From positions 8,730,501 to 8,794,500 of the forward strand of contig CM052360.1 of the NCBI GenBank assembly GCA_028551475.1: a DNA stretch of 64,000 nucleotides, read 5' to 3'. Both the position numbers and the translations under genes were made by a program. Below the pieces are notes generated by a model. It searched no databases, was not told the origin of the DNA, and was given only the letters and a program-made list of their open reading frames with translations. Shown here in pieces: positions 43,455-57,800 of the stretch. Source of the stretch: Casuarina equisetifolia. Its lineage: Eukaryota; Streptophyta; Magnoliopsida; Fagales; Casuarinaceae. Every line of letters starts with the position of its first letter. Position 1 is the first letter of the stretch.

Positions 43455-43763
43455 GGGTTGGAGATTCCTGAATATAGGCTTTATACTGAAAAGAGGGATC
43501 TTTTGGAGCCATGAGAATGTTCTGGAGTTATGGAATTGCAAAAGAGGGAGAAACCCATGAACGAGATAAGGGTTTCTGTTTGCTGTTTCATCGTAGACAT
43601 ATCAGAGGACAACGAGGAGAATAAACCTTGCAAATCCCACTATCCATCAATTCTCTTTGTTTGGAAGCTTGTGGAGATGAAATAGTTGCAGGAGAATGAG
43701 AGAGAAAGAGATGGTGGTCAGTCAGTTAGATTGAATATTTATTATTCTTAAGGAGGTCGAGCA

Positions 43764-43765
43764 GC

Positions 43766-43795
<30 letters not shown>
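43764..43795 (+). repeat. AT dinucleotide microsatellite
   Basis: About 15 perfect AT repeats followed by a T run. Confidence 0.9.
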
Positions 43796-43801
<6 letters not shown>

Positions 43802-44937
43802 TTTTTCTTGACTTTATCATTACTACGAAATATATGTTCCACCTGTTCTCTTAGGAGAAAATACGGGGGGTGGTGGTCCAGCAAATAACCTTAGGACAAG
43901 TTTCCAAGACAAAATGACTAGAAAGGCTCCTTCTTTCTGCAATATCACAAAAAGGTCCTTTTTAGCCCCAGTAGAGATTTAGGAAAGGTAATCTACCTTT
44001 GGAAGGAATAATCAGACAACATAAAGAACCGACCAAGTGGGCAGTTTTGCTGCAGTGATATTGCAGAAAGAAATCTGAGTGATGGATATAATGGTGAAGA
44101 AATCTGAGTGACCTTTAGCACTGTTTGTCTCGATCATCTTCTGCTTTATTAAATCTTTGCAGCCCTTCCGTCCAAGGAAGAAGACGACCACCAAGTTTCA
44201 TCATAAGATAGACGATAAACAAAACAGTCTTATTACGTCTTATAGTAGTAATCGTCCGATAAGGAACAGGAGTGTTGTTCGCATTTTCAACGAGATTCTT
44301 TCCGAATAGAAAAACCGCTAGTCTCCCTCTGACATTTGCTGTATTCTATTCAAATAGCGGCCAGTTTCAGTTTGGTTTAACTTTTGCCTCAAATTGAGAT
44401 AGGGGAGTGCCCAAAAAATAAGTGGCAGGGCATAATGACATTACCTGTCAGTAACGAGATATTTAATGTAAAACAGCACATTGGACTTTTTAAGTTATTA
44501 GGAGGTAATTATAAACAAATAAATGGGGACTTTGGCATGCATGATGGTGTCTCCCCACAACCCGAGAATCGAAGCATTCGCGACGTGGTCTTTGTTAAAA
44601 CATTGGTTGCAAAAGCCATGTGCCTCCCACCCTCCCTGCACATACTGTACGGTCTCTGAAATGTCATTCCCCTTCTTCTGTGTTTCTCTCTCCCTATTCC
44701 TCTTCTTTTTAGTTTCTTTCGACCTCTGCTGTGATGCCCAAGTCCTTAAAGAACTGCTTATTAAAGTGAACAACGGTGGCTGTTCTTGGCTGCCTCTCTT
44801 CCTGAAAAGCTGACTATTCTCTTTCCAGCCCATCAAACATGGTCTCTCTCTCTTCCTCAATGATACCTTTCTTCAAAAGAAACAAAGGGACTTTACAAGG
44901 CTTTTCAGGACGGTCAATCAACGAATTCTCTAACTGA

Positions 44938-44980
44938 AACTGTGGAAACTGTGGAAACTATGGAAACTATGGAAACTATA
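44938..44980 (+). repeat. Nine-base tandem repeat
   Basis: About five copies of (A/G)TGGAAACT in a row. Confidence 0.85.
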
Positions 44981-45500
44981 AGCACATTACAGGCTACTTG
45001 GGAGAAATTTTCATTTGAGCCCCTCAGTTTTTGATATATGGAGCGCTACTAAACGTGATAAGACAACTGTAGCCATATGGAATCCCATTTCTTCTGTGTT
45101 AAAAAAGTATAGAAAGTCCTTAGGATCCGTTGCAACTCATACAAAGGCGGTGAAGTTTGGTCCAAGCTTCGGAAAAACTTCCTTAGTCTTTCTTTGATTG
45201 TAATACAATATCTTAACTCCATTTTTCCTACAGAGGAATGAGAACTATGTGGTTTGCACTTTTATATAAGGTCAAACCTAAGATGAGAAGCGTGGCCTCA
45301 GGTGACAGTGCATGAGCATGGGATGACTTGATCTTTGAATCAAAGCACGAAAGCACATAAGGGACCGTGGTGGCGATGGCGATGTCTTTCCACTCAAATT
45401 TTGATCTCAAGATTCTAAGGAGTAGAATGGAGTGCACCGGCCCGTTTTCTTCCTCAGACTTCCCTTTATATATGTATACCTCTCTCTCTGTTTCGTTTTA

Positions 45501-48500
45501 GGGCTACTTAGCGAAAGATTTGTGTCGTGACCAAAGAAAGCTTGGTGTGACTGATTGTTAACTAGAACATGAATTCTCAAACAACCCTTTTACAGTAAAA
45601 GCACTTTGTTGCGAATGTTGGGTTCCGCTTGTCAAGTAAGTCCCCATAAACTAGCCAAATGAATGAGGCATTGCCAACACAATCGAGTGCTCTACATTAA
45701 CCTTTTGGTTGCCCAAATCTTCACTTGGAGCGTAATTTGAGTACAAGTACCATAGAATTCTAGACCTCATAAGTCACTAGCACAATGACCCCAGAGCCCT
45801 TCTGCACTCTGCTCATGAAATATGAAACCCCAATGGGGAATAACGGTACAAAAAGCAGTAGAGAAAAGAAAAAGATCACTTTATGTGAATGAAAGTAAGG
45901 AAAGAGCTGAGTTGGGGCCCTAAAGGATATTGTAACTCATTAAAGAAAAAAGCCCAAGTATAAGTAGCCAACCAACCAATATCAGCTTTCCCACTGAAGG
46001 AAAGGGAGCATGTAAAGCATGTATTGGTGTCTACGTAATAATCATGCATGGGATCCTCTCATGACATTTGAGAGTAGGACAGAGATGATCTCTTGCATTA
46101 GAGTCCATGGGTTTTGATTTAGCGCCGTACTAAGAGACGGAGGAAGGGGAGGGGGGGCACACCTAATTATAATAGCTTTTCGATGTGCATGTTCCCATTA
46201 CCTAAAGTGGGGTTTGCGCCTCCTCCTCCCCCACTAAATGGATGGGTGCGCAATTGGAGATAAAAATTGTAATACCCTTTAATCTCGTCATCATGACATC
46301 ATCAATGCCATCATCATCACTCGGGATGTATATGGAAGAGTGCGATCCCATACACTGGGCTCTATGGTTTTTGAACTTTGAGAGAGAGAGAGAGAGAGAA
46401 TGCTTGCACTCTGTTTGCATGTGCATGTGGTATAATGAGTGCCTCTGTCAGTCCATGCATGTGAGAGTGTGGGGGATCATTCGAGGGATAGAGAATTCAA
46501 TTTGTCTGGAGAGACCAGGAGAGAAAGAGAGAAAAAAAGAAAGAAAGAAAGAAAGAGAGAGGCAGAACTTTTTGTGCATGGCGTTTGTCAGGTTTTGCAA
46601 GCACGGCCATCCTTGGGCTTTGGAGGAGGCATGTGCACACTAATTTCAGAGCCTGTCAAGTGTCGTCAATTGATTCAATTTCTACAAGTGTTTCAGAACA
46701 TGACAAGACCAATCTCCAAGCCAACCAAAAAAGTAAAAAGGATAATTGTTTTTAGATGTTACCTACCGACAAAGGTTTTGCATCTTAAAAGTTTTTGTTT
46801 CTTTCTTTTCGTTATCAATGTAATGAATGCTTTTCACTAACCCCACTTTAGCCATTGGTTTTTATATTTGACCAATTGAGCGCTTGTTTTCCCCGTCCAC
46901 TTTACTATAATTTTTAGCAATCAATCACTACACTGGCTGTACAACAATATTGAGCTTTTTAGCAACTACAAAATTTTTTAACAATAACAAACTTTTGTTG
47001 CCAGATTCTTGGGGTATGTCCATTGGTCATCTATGATTAGCAGCAAGAAACATTGTCATTGTTTTAAAAAAAAAATAGCACCAATAGAGAAAGTGGTCGC
47101 TAAAAGTTTATTCTTAATGAGGATAATTTGTGGTACCAAAATGGTCAAAATTCTTTGCTAAAATAACGTATTGTAGATTGCCATGATGGGTTAGTAACAA
47201 TATGTTGATGATTAGTGACAACAGGTTTTTCCATTTTTTGCGACAATATTACTGTTGTTCTTGTAAAATAATGATCTTTTTGTATCATCGACAGCAAGTT
47301 ATCTCTTGTTGTTAAAAAGTCCAATTTTGTTGCTAAAAATCCTGATGCAAAGAGTCAGTGTTGTTGCAACATGGACCACCATATTGAATAGCCCTTACAG
47401 TAATTGATTTATGATTGAAGGATGGGGCTACCAATATGCTAATACTATTTGAGATGCAGCTACCGAGCACCTAATTCTATAAGAGTTATGCATCATCTCA
47501 AACCATAAAAGCTTTGAACTGCCAGTTTAAAAGGTTATTTCTATGCACACACGCACACTTTTATGATAAAAAGGACAAGCACTATACCCAAAATCAATTT
47601 AAAAATCAAGCAAGTTTGTTTGGATGAGTATGAATTCGCTAAAATAAAACTGACGCAAGGAAACCAACCACACGTAAATCACCAACATCAGCGTGACGAT
47701 TGCACACCAACAACCAACCCAAACAACATAAGCAGATATAAGTGGCAAGCTACGTCTAGCTACCTACTGCTAGCAAACCTCAATTCCTAACCAGTCATTT
47801 CTTTTAGACAGAATGCGGGAAGCCAAAGAAACATAAACTTGGTGTCCAATTCCCAAGCAACATGTCTAAAAAAAAAATTTCGATCCTGCAATTTGTGTCC
47901 TTAAAAATCTGTGCATTTTCTTGCCTTCCACAACCAATAGAAAGTTACTCTAAAATATTATCTTAATAGTAAGGCTCAAGAGTCTTCTGTTTCGTATCGG
48001 ATTTTGTCACCCATTGGTTGTTCCATACATTTTTAGGAAATGAGGCTCCAAACAAAGGAAAGAAGAGTTGATTTTGGATCTCATCTTCTTATTCACAAAG
48101 AATGCATAATCTCGGAATATGCCACACAAAGGCATCCCAAATACTCAACTTCGTCTAAATAACAAGTCAAAGGAGAAACTCGTGCTCGTAGACTGTGCAA
48201 TCAACCAGATAGTCTTTTGCCAACTTATAACTATTCGAGATGAAAGTGAATGTATGCATTCTGAATAGAGAGACGCTGTTAGAAGACACGGTCAAAAGAC
48301 CTGTAGCCCACCTGTTTACTCTTCTCATGGGTTATCTCTCTCAATTTTAAGAGTTTGCCTCCAATCAAAGAACAAGTTTTTGGACACCACATCCCCCAAA
48401 AGTTTCTATGCTTGATAAGATGAGTTCTAATCTAATTATAGCAAATGGATTGGGCTTCACAGGAGCAAAAATGATCATATTTTTCAGTATAGCCGCTTTA

Positions 48501-51304
48501 AAGAAAGTCTTTTTAACAAGAGCAGCCTGCAAAAAACATTGCACCATATCTATACTTGATAGATAGAAGATAACCCGTCAAGACTTACGGATTTTCCCAT
48601 TGTGCTGCGCATCAAAGGCTCAAATTATATGTCCATCTTGATAAAAATACAACGAAAGACAAAGAAAGAATCCAGCCGAAAACTCCATGAGATCTAAGAA
48701 ACTCCGGTACTCTTTGTTTTCGTTTGAGTTGTTCATATTTCAAACTACTAATGAACAAATCCTAACTTTTTCTGACTAAATTTGATGTTGAGAATTTAGA
48801 TAAGGTCGTTGATAATGAAGATGTGAAAAAGTTTCTCCCTCAAACGGCCAATCAAGTTTTCTCTCTCTCTTTCTCTCTTTACCAATTCACCGCTCAAAGA
48901 AAAGCACGCAACATGATTTCTTTTGCAATCTTGTGATAGAGACTTGTCTTTTGAGAGAAAGGTAGGGTTTTCTGTCTACTTCAGTGGTGGATAATAGTTC
49001 TGCGGGAGGCGATGCCTTTTGTAGGCTTGTGAGATAGTTTTGGCATGGCCTCCTACATAGTGCGTTGTGGGACGATCATTCCAAAGCGAAAAGGGGGCCA
49101 ACTTTCTATAAATTCCTTCCTTTCGGATTAGCACTTGCATTGCATGTCCCCTTCCAATGCAAGCAAACTTCCCACGTCTACAGTTCCCTCCTATTCCGCC
49201 TTCAAAACAAAAAGGAAGAGGAAAAAGAAGTGATTTGGGCAGCTCCATTGAAAACCATAGGCACTCTTCTCAAGCAAAAAAGACTGTGCCATCCCCAACG
49301 AGTTTCACGCACTTTTGCTCCAAACTCATAAGAAAGACTTTTTCAAACCAGGTTTCAGGAATCTGGTGCCACGCCTCGTAACTCTTTCCATAAAGGTACA
49401 AGACTTCCCCTGGTTTTCACCACAGTTGCCCTTAGCCAACCGGAGGAAAGCCTACAAATAATTTAGACAAAAACAAAGATTCATCTTCCGTCTTTGCATG
49501 TGATCACCCAATTTTAGGCGCTTACGTGGTCATCCTATGTTGCGAGGGCAGCTCTGCATGTGGACAAAGGAATGGAAGTTCCTTATATTTTTATACGCTG
49601 TCATGCAAAGTTATTAGAAGTTTAATTCTTTTTCTTTTCTTCTTCGAGATTTAATTTGGTTTTTTCTATGTAGCTGCAATTTACAAGATCCTACGGACTT
49701 TTGTATTCTTTGAGCCGATGATTTATAAAGCTGGTTACGTCTCTTTCCTTAAACTGGTTTTCACCATTATGATCTTACCAGGAAATTTGCCTATCTTTTT
49801 CTTTTTGCCTGGCAGAAACAACCTTGTACTTAAGGTTGTACAAGTAAAATACAGAAGGGTTTCCTGAGAAAATGTTAAAAGAAAGCGGGGCAGGTTGGGT
49901 AGCCCAATGAAGTTGGATCATTTGTTAATTCGTTCTGGTCTGAGAGGATAGGCACGCTTGCTAGGTTCGATCAAAGACATATTAAATGGGGAAACAGCGA
50001 CTTCAGAGAAAAAAAAAAAAAAGAAGATTAAATTAAGGAAACAGAAGCAACGCACTCGGGGCTTTTGCATGTCACCGCACCCTAAATATTCCGTTCTTTT
50101 CTATTCCTTTTTCATTCTTCACTGCTTCCCACTCACCCAAACCTCATCATTTCGAACTCTTTAGTTATCAGCTTTCTTTATGTTTATACATATCCTCCTT
50201 TTTCTTGGCCGGCTGTTTCTTATAAGAGATAGCTTTCTTTAGACAACCTACCGCTATCTTCCCTTTTATCATAATCTAGATACCACTGTGATTATTAGTT
50301 TCGCTATCAAAGGAGTACTTGCAATTACACTCAAATTGACTCCGAGATCACCTTTTGCATTTATGTTTTCTTTCTTTTCCACTACTCTCTCTCTCTCTAG
50401 TTTGCGACCTAAGTTACCTATATCCAGCCCACTTGCAAGGTATGTGCGCACCTCTTCGTCCAAACTCAAGTATGTCTTATGGTTTTCTCTCAAGACCTGC
50501 CAGTATTTGAGTTTGTACTATTCACCTCAAGATAGACTTTAGTAGTTGTTATTTGACGTAAATAAATGAAGTTAGGATCATAACCGGTGTATCAAGACTT
50601 TGTTTGGTTGAAAGTATAGGTTTTATTTTAAATCTGAATTAAGTTTAGAGTTAAATTTAGCTTTTATATGTAAGCGCTACAGGTTTTGCGTTGCAACTAT
50701 TGTCTCAAGTTAATAGATAATAAAAAAACACTTTCCTTCATACTGTCCTATATTGTGAGTCCTAAATAACGTTGTACCCCAACATTATCATACTGTCCTT
50801 CAAATATGGTTATGCATGATGAGCAGTGAACCAAAAATGTAAAAAATAAATCAATTGTTCCAAACAGCTAGGAGCTCACAATCTATGTATACTTTTATTT
50901 ACTAAAACAAGAATGATAAAAAATTGTCTTTACGGAAGCAAAAATTATTTTTTAAAGTAAAGGTTAACACAAACTGAATAATTGTTACTACTTTCGGAAA
51001 TTTTCAATATGTTCTGAAAATCCCATAAGAAAAACGTCTATCTTGAGATAGAAATAAAATAATATGCGGTGTGAAAACCACATCTGCATGTCAAAGTGGC
51101 CTTGGAAGGCAATCAAACCTTTTGTCTTTCCTTTCCTATCACTCATAATAGATGATGGTTTTCAGGTCCGCTAGTGGATCTTTTGCGGATTCTCAAGTGT
51201 GTTGATGATTACGCATAATCTCAGTTCGCATATCCTAAAAGTAAACGGTGATTTCCTAGAGATAGAACCATATCATTAATTAAATAGGGTGAAACCATAA
51301 AATA
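45501..51304. other. Intergenic, gene-poor
   Basis: No supported gene. GA and GAAA tracts lie at 46380-46400 and 46525-46565. Between about 46.9 and 47.4 kb, words such as TTGTTGCTAAAAAT and TTTAGCAACAA recur in both orientations, as in some plant DNA transposon termini. A minus-strand stretch near 48.0-48.15 kb (IPRLCILC-like) may be a worn LINE fragment. None is certain. Confidence 0.4.
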
Positions 51305-51306
51305 GT

Positions 51307-51357
<51 letters not shown>

Positions 51358-51358
51358 C
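51305..51358 (+). repeat. Compound GT/GA microsatellite
   Basis: Thirteen GT repeats run directly into about fourteen GA repeats. Confidence 0.95.
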
Positions 51359-54300
51359 AAAAAGGAAAAGTTAAAATAGCTACAAACTTGCTAGGTGGTT
51401 CTTCAACAATGAAAGCATCATTTAGTGGATGTTTACAGGTCCCAAACAAGGTAAATCCAAACCTGGGTTCACATAGGGTTTTCATCACTATGAAAGGGGT
51501 TCAATGTGTCCCGTATTCATTTGTCACCTAAGGCAACAGTTCAGCACTCATAATTCATGAGGCTTTCCTTGATCCCCGTTTTTGGTATGGACCGACATCC
51601 GCCATAAACACAATGTCAATCATTCAAGTCCTCACACCTGCGCGGTGATTATCCAAATTATACAGCCACACTTGAGTAATCACCCCTGCTTCACAACCAG
51701 TAAGCACAGAACACTGGTCATATCAAATCGGAGTTTTGATCACTGGGTGCCATCATTGATGCCCCTGTTATCCTTGGGTTTCATTAGTATTTATCCATGT
51801 TCCCTTTTTGAAGTGGTCATTAGTTGGGAGTCCCAAGTAGGTATACATGGAACCCAGTCCTCAGATGCCATCCCATGATCATCCTTTTCGATAATAATCC
51901 AACCATGATTATTCAGGCCAATTATAACCTACTTAACAACCCTCCTTTGTTTTTAGCCACATCGCTGTTCCAGTCCCTACAACGTGAGAGAGAATAAAAG
52001 AGTATTTTCCAGAGAACCGATCACTACCGTTACACCTCGCAAACTCTTCCGGCAAAATTTGATTCTCAAGGAAACAAACCCAAGGTGGATGGTTAGACCA
52101 ACTTTGCCTAGGTCCAAGTGCCCTTACACCCTTTCCGGAGTGGCTCAGATTTCCGAGCTTAGGCAAACAATGATGATCCAAAGCATAACAACTACTGCGC
52201 ATGATAGTCGATGACCGAGAAGGGGCAGGTGATCGATGGATGGCTCACGATAACGGCTTAACACAGGAAATTCCCGACAAGGGATGGCCATAAAATTCCA
52301 CGCTTTGCATGGACGTGCGTGGGCCTGTGATGGGTCCCACTTTCCTGACTGCGCGTGCAAAGCCGGACTTCATGGGGGGCTCTCCTCTGGGCCCTTTTCC
52401 AACACGTACCTCCTGTCTGTCTCTCTCTGTCTCTCTCTCTCTCTCTCTCCCTCTCTCTCCCCCCGTGTGTCTAATTTTCCATTTCCGCCATCATTGTCCT
52501 TCTTTTGCTAATCCACATTGCGTATAATTGTCTGATATTCTACTTGCCCTTTAGGGCTTTCCATGCCTGCTCTACCATTTTTTTAAGTGTATAAGTTAAG
52601 TTAAATAAAGCTTTTAACCTGTTCTGCCTTTTCCTAGTTGCACTGACTATTCTAACAAGAACCTCTGGAAATCAGCTTTTATTTTTCTCTGCCACGGGCC
52701 CTCCTGTTTTGAAACTAATAAATTGCAGTTCGTGCAATATAAACTCGGCTTCTTGCTCCCTCCTTTCTTTTTTCTAACTCAAACATGAATGAGTTGTCAT
52801 CGTTGAGTCACATCCACGTTTGATTAGTCGTCTAAAGTAAAAAATATCGTAATGAATGGAAACATGAATCTGGCAATGCCGATGGCTCCCCACTCACTAA
52901 GATAGATAGCTTTGTATTGTCTTCTAATACGACTGCTAAGATCTTGACAAGATGGCTCAACTTTGTAAGGTCAACCTGATCAAAGAAAAACATCATATCG
53001 TAACTTGTAACCCCTTTTTTCTTTTGCTTTTTTGAGGGGATTGATGACCACGTGTAAACTCACAAATACAAGGGCTTGTAAGATGACAGCAACTCCGTTT
53101 CTTTCGCAATTCATTATTATTATTTTTTTGGTAATTGAAATTGCTTGTTTAATTTACCAAACAAGTCTAGATACCTTGAATTACTCAAACAAGTGTTATT
53201 TATACGTTTGCTTCCGATTTATAAGCAATCGAACTATTCATGAGTCATTCAAATTCAGTTCCGACGTAATTTGTATTATAATTAACTAAATTTGACTAAA
53301 GATTTGTGTCTAACTATGAAACTAATCAAACTTTTATGAGCTCAACTGGGCTTCTATTTACTTCTTACAATACTATACTATGTGTACTACGTAAAATTAT
53401 TTTTAACTTCAAAAGCTTTATTTTATAATATGGCATGCATTGCTTAATGTAATTGATGTAACCCAGATTATTGTTATCATGAATCTCTGTGTGGGTGCGT
53501 ACGTGTGTGTATTGATGTATATGCACTTGTCTATAAAAAGTATTTATATAAAGATCACGAGATATAATACATTCTTTTGTTATGCAATAAATTTTCCACT
53601 AGGTCATCGCACGTAGTTGATAACGTCAAGTTTTATCTGCTCTTACTCTTTGATTGGATTCTCTTATTGACTCAAACTAAATGAGATTGATAATTGTAAT
53701 AAACTAACTAAAGCATAACACTAAATTTTTAAAAAAAATTATAAACAGGATGATATATCTGTTAATTGAAGAATGAGTATGTTAATTTGATAGTTCAGTA
53801 AAGTTTGACATTTTTTTTTTCTAAAAAAAGAACCACGTTTCAACTCAAACATATGTGATCTTACTGTAAACTATATAAAAACATTTATATCCAGCTTGAT
53901 GATAAACTAAAATTGAACAAAACTCTAAACAAATGCAACACGTTATATTTTTAAACATTTAAATAGCTGACTTAATTTGTCACATTTGCAGCATTTTTTA
54001 ATCTCTTAAATACAAGAATAGAGATGCAAACCTGGCCAAGAGAGTCGATTAATAAAACGTTGACTCTTTAAGGAAGTTTATGCTTTAGAAATTGATAGAA
54101 TTTCCAGGCAAGCAAAAGGAGAAAAGATTAAAAAAAGAAAGGAGATATTGCATTACAGATGTCGAGATCTGTTATATCAAAACGAAATTCAATTACGCTT
54201 AATCTTGTTTTTTTTTTTTTTTCACGCACGCACCAGGGAAGGGGAAAGGATTTGAATCCACAATCAGTAGAACTACCAGTCAGGGTTTGGCATCCTACCA

Positions 54301-54801
54301 GTCAGGATTTGGCTTAGAGAAGAGATGATGGGCATATGCCCCCATTCTCCTCCCTTCGAGACAAGGCATATGATTGAAACGTGTCTAAACGACAAACTGG
54401 TCTTTAGAGTTGCGTGTGCGTGCGTGAGAGAGAGAGCAGAAATTGGAATTGAGCTTTCCATACTTCTCCTGTAGGGTGTCGGCTAAGAAGAATGGAGCCA
54501 CCATATTCGAAGTCCATGATTAGAATCATAAGCATGGACATCATTTCTGAGAATAAAGATTGAGTTTTGAGGGTAGGAGAGAGAAAAATTGAGGAGCCCA
54601 CCATCCATTGTCTGGAGGGGGAAGCGTATCATTTGAAATTGAACATCCTACACTTTCAAAGATGTGCTCCACTGGCCTACTTGCAAGACGTCACTCTTCC
54701 CTTTGGAGGAGAGTTATCTGGCTGCGTTTGTATTATGGATGCACCTTGATCAAGCCTAAAAGATAGTGGGGATCAAACCTAAATCTGTCCAAACTTGGGG
54801 A
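51359..54801. other. Intergenic
   Basis: No gene seen. A CT-rich stretch at 52418-52462 resembles a plant 5' UTR pyrimidine patch, but no coding exon could be attached to it. T- and A-rich runs continue to 54.2 kb. Confidence 0.5.
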
Positions 54802-54807
54802 GTGTTC

Positions 54808-54840
<33 letters not shown>

Positions 54841-54872
54841 AACAGGATATAGATAGATAGATAGATGAACAC
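54802..54872. repeat. Inverted ATCT/AGAT microsatellite (hairpin)
   Basis: The left arm GTGTTCATCTATCTATC and further ATCT units pairs with the right arm that ends AGATAGATGAACAC. Arms of at least 22 bases match exactly around a loop containing AAACAGGATAT. Confidence 0.9.
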
Positions 54873-57800
54873 ACCATGGCTATAAACAAAATATGAACAA
54901 ACACCCAATAAGATTACCCAAAAGTGCTAATTTTATATCATATTGACTGCTGTTAAAAGAAACATCGCTTAGGAGGGCCCATCATAAAATATCCATCGTG
55001 AAGAACAGGACGGTGTCCCTCCATGAGAGCTCAAAACTGGCTGAATCCATAGGTGCTCCACAGCCACAAAAAATGGCGTTGTGCCTTCATTCTCCCCTAG
55101 TGTCAATCGGCATGAAAGACCTATTAAGTTCCTGCCGCAACCAACATCTGAGTCAAAACGAGGATTTTTCCTGATTACATTTTTTAAGATTCTGGCGGCA
55201 AGCTCGTCGATGTGCCTTCAGACAGTCAACAGGTTCTTTGTATTCTGACGAAAGCTCAACCAGAGACAGACTGTAACTTGGTAGAAAGTGAAGCCAGCAA
55301 CAAAGGGATTCTTAGCCTCATTGACTCACCCTTCTCCACTGATAAATTCCATATCAACTGCACATTCGAAAATAGAAGTTTAATGGTCAAATATACTAGA
55401 TCAGTCATAAGATGACCGGCTACAATTTTTCAACCAGCGCTACCTTGACAATTCTGCTTCTGCTGCTGACTTCAACATGCAATATCTATAGACAGCCACC
55501 AAAGTCTCAAGCCCCATTTCTTATGGCTATGACTTCTGCATTCAGTGTTAAAGCAAGTTCAACAGCAGTCATTATCAACAACATGAAACTAAAACATATA
55601 AGAATAAAAATTTTGATTCCAATCATCAGATTTTTTTGGTGAAAATAGATGAAAAACAATGCTAACTTTTGCTTGTGGTTGGAGTAATTACAGAAAATGA
55701 CCCACTAATAGGTGACAAAGTAAGATGTACTATTAGCTATTGAAAACTTGAAAATGGACCAAATTCAGATTAGGCAAAGCGTTAAACATGCTATGAAAAA
55801 ATGGCTGATACTTTTGAATCTGCTAAGTATACTGAGACATGTTTATAAGGGGATGATTGGCTAACTACTGGTACAAAGTTGACAGATATAAAAGAAAATC
55901 GATAATATATAAATCTTTCAATTTTGTTCGGAAGAAAGTAATCAATATGATCTTTTTCAACAAATTTAAATCTTCAAAAAGATTTTGGTCTTGCACACAT
56001 TGAAAGCAAGCATGAGTAACTTCATGATGCTTCTGACAAGGATCGTTTCCTACCCTTATAAGTAAACAAACTTCTCATAAATAGTCCTGGAAAAAAATAT
56101 TTTTCTGACATGTATATATTGTAATTCCTTGTCAGTTCCTTTGAGGAAAAAATAAATTCCAAATTTCATTGAACTTAATGGACAAAAACCCTCCATTCAA
56201 GGGTAGATTACAACTCAAAAAAATTACTATTACCGGGACAAAAATGCAATGAAGTCAATTTGCAGCTCAAAGTATATTGAAATAGTGGAACCACTCACGC
56301 ATGGCAGCCACAGAGCGAGAACATTACTTTTTCAGTCAGTTTGTCAATTTTGTTTTCCAGCTTCATTTTACCAACAAGCCAAATTCTCTGCTGTGTAAGA
56401 TAAATTATCGCTTACCAAAACCTAACATATTATCTAGTAAAAACATGCATAGCTTTTAGAATTCCAAATGAACTTTTTCTTTTCTGACAATGCAAAAAAA
56501 GTACTCCATCCGCAGTAGGTTAAAAATCCAGTATTTAGGTAAAAATATTCTCCATGTGCAAATGCCCAGACATTTGATATTAGGCTTATACGTGTGGATA
56601 AATAAAGCTATAGCACAGAATCTCAACACAACTCCTCCAAGTAAATATGCTGCCAAGGACATGAGTCCCTTGTATTGATCCCTAGAATCGCCCGGTCTAA
56701 CTCCCAAGGAGAACGGACATTTACATGAGGATTGGGAGAAGGGATATAGCAATAAAGTATGAAAATTGGTGGCTATTAACATCCCAAGTTAGTTGTGATG
56801 GGCGTACTCTATTTTCATTACATATTTGCAATTTTTTGACGAAAAAGGCTTAACAGTCCTCCACTTCCTGCCTTGAAATATATGGTAAAAATATTAGACC
56901 CCCCAATTACTCCAGGACAGATCACAAAGGAGAAATTAGAATTATTTATGCTTGTTATCATGATAACAGTTGTTTTTCTCAATCCACCACCACCTACAAC
57001 TAAACTACTCCATGGTAACAGCTGTTTTTCTCAACTTCTAAAGTTGAGTATTTAGAAATCTGAATCAGTTGCTTAAATTTTCTGAGGACCATGGTATTCA
57101 ATTCCACAATCAGGTGCCATTAACTAAAAGTGTGATATGACGCCAATAATGGTGGAACAGTGACAAAAGCAGCGCAAGAACATATTGACATTTCCAAACT
57201 ACTGTCAATTGTCACCAAAATTGTCCATAACTGCGGAAATAATTAATATGAATGTTTGTGCATCCAGTCGTGCATTCAATCATTTTCATCATCTTCTTTC
57301 TGCGTAGAAGTTGATATCACATATATCGAAGAATTTTTTTTTCCTTTTTAAATTGACTATAAAAGTGAATAACTGAATCTCATGTACATGCACAAGTGTG
57401 CATGTAGGTAATGCATAACAGAAACATATCGGCAGCATTATTTTTTCGTACCAGACACAAATATTACACTGTTAGTAAACTCTGTAAGAGAAAATTCATA
57501 TCACTGTGGGAAAAATAAATATTTGCATGTCTAATGCCATGAGATGCATATAATTATGGCTCAAGGTCATAAATGTCCATCTTCATCTAAAGAAGACTGA
57601 CTTATGAACAGGGATTGAACAATTTCCCGTTCCACGCACAAGTCGATGATGATAATGACTACGCATGCTAAGAAATTCATGGAATGGCAAGAAGGTCAAC
57701 CATGATAATGAGTACCAATTAGACATCCAAGACTTTAAAAAATAACTTTTTAGAAAAAGATCAAAGGCAATAGCATGGCATCATTATGTGGTACACTTAA

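Larger units (their letters stand above)
43455..45500. other. LAX2-like upstream region and intergenic
   Basis: Contains an AT dinucleotide tract at about 43764-43795, then T-rich sequence, and five copies of a nine-base unit (GTGGAAACT/ATGGAAACT) at about 44938-44980. No gene seen on either strand. Pyrimidine-rich blocks near 44670-44740 could be 5' UTR-like but have no frame. Confidence 0.5.

Noticed and set aside
42975..43560. Plus-strand frames over LAX2-like exon 1
   Set aside because: Antisense shadows of the family-supported minus-strand exon.
44498..44860. 120-codon minus-strand frame rich in Lys and Arg
   Set aside because: Pyrimidine/purine-biased sequence gives a long frame by chance; no domain.
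48000..48150. Possible LINE zinc-finger/RT C-terminal fragment on the minus strand
   Set aside because: Only a short IPRLCILC-like stretch with frame breaks; too weak to call.
49065..49381. Two overlapping plus-strand frames of 74-88 codons
   Set aside because: No homology recognised, and frames overlap a purine-rich stretch.
51305..51358. Compound microsatellite as a regulatory element
   Set aside because: Ordinary GT/GA repeat with no sign of function beyond marker value.
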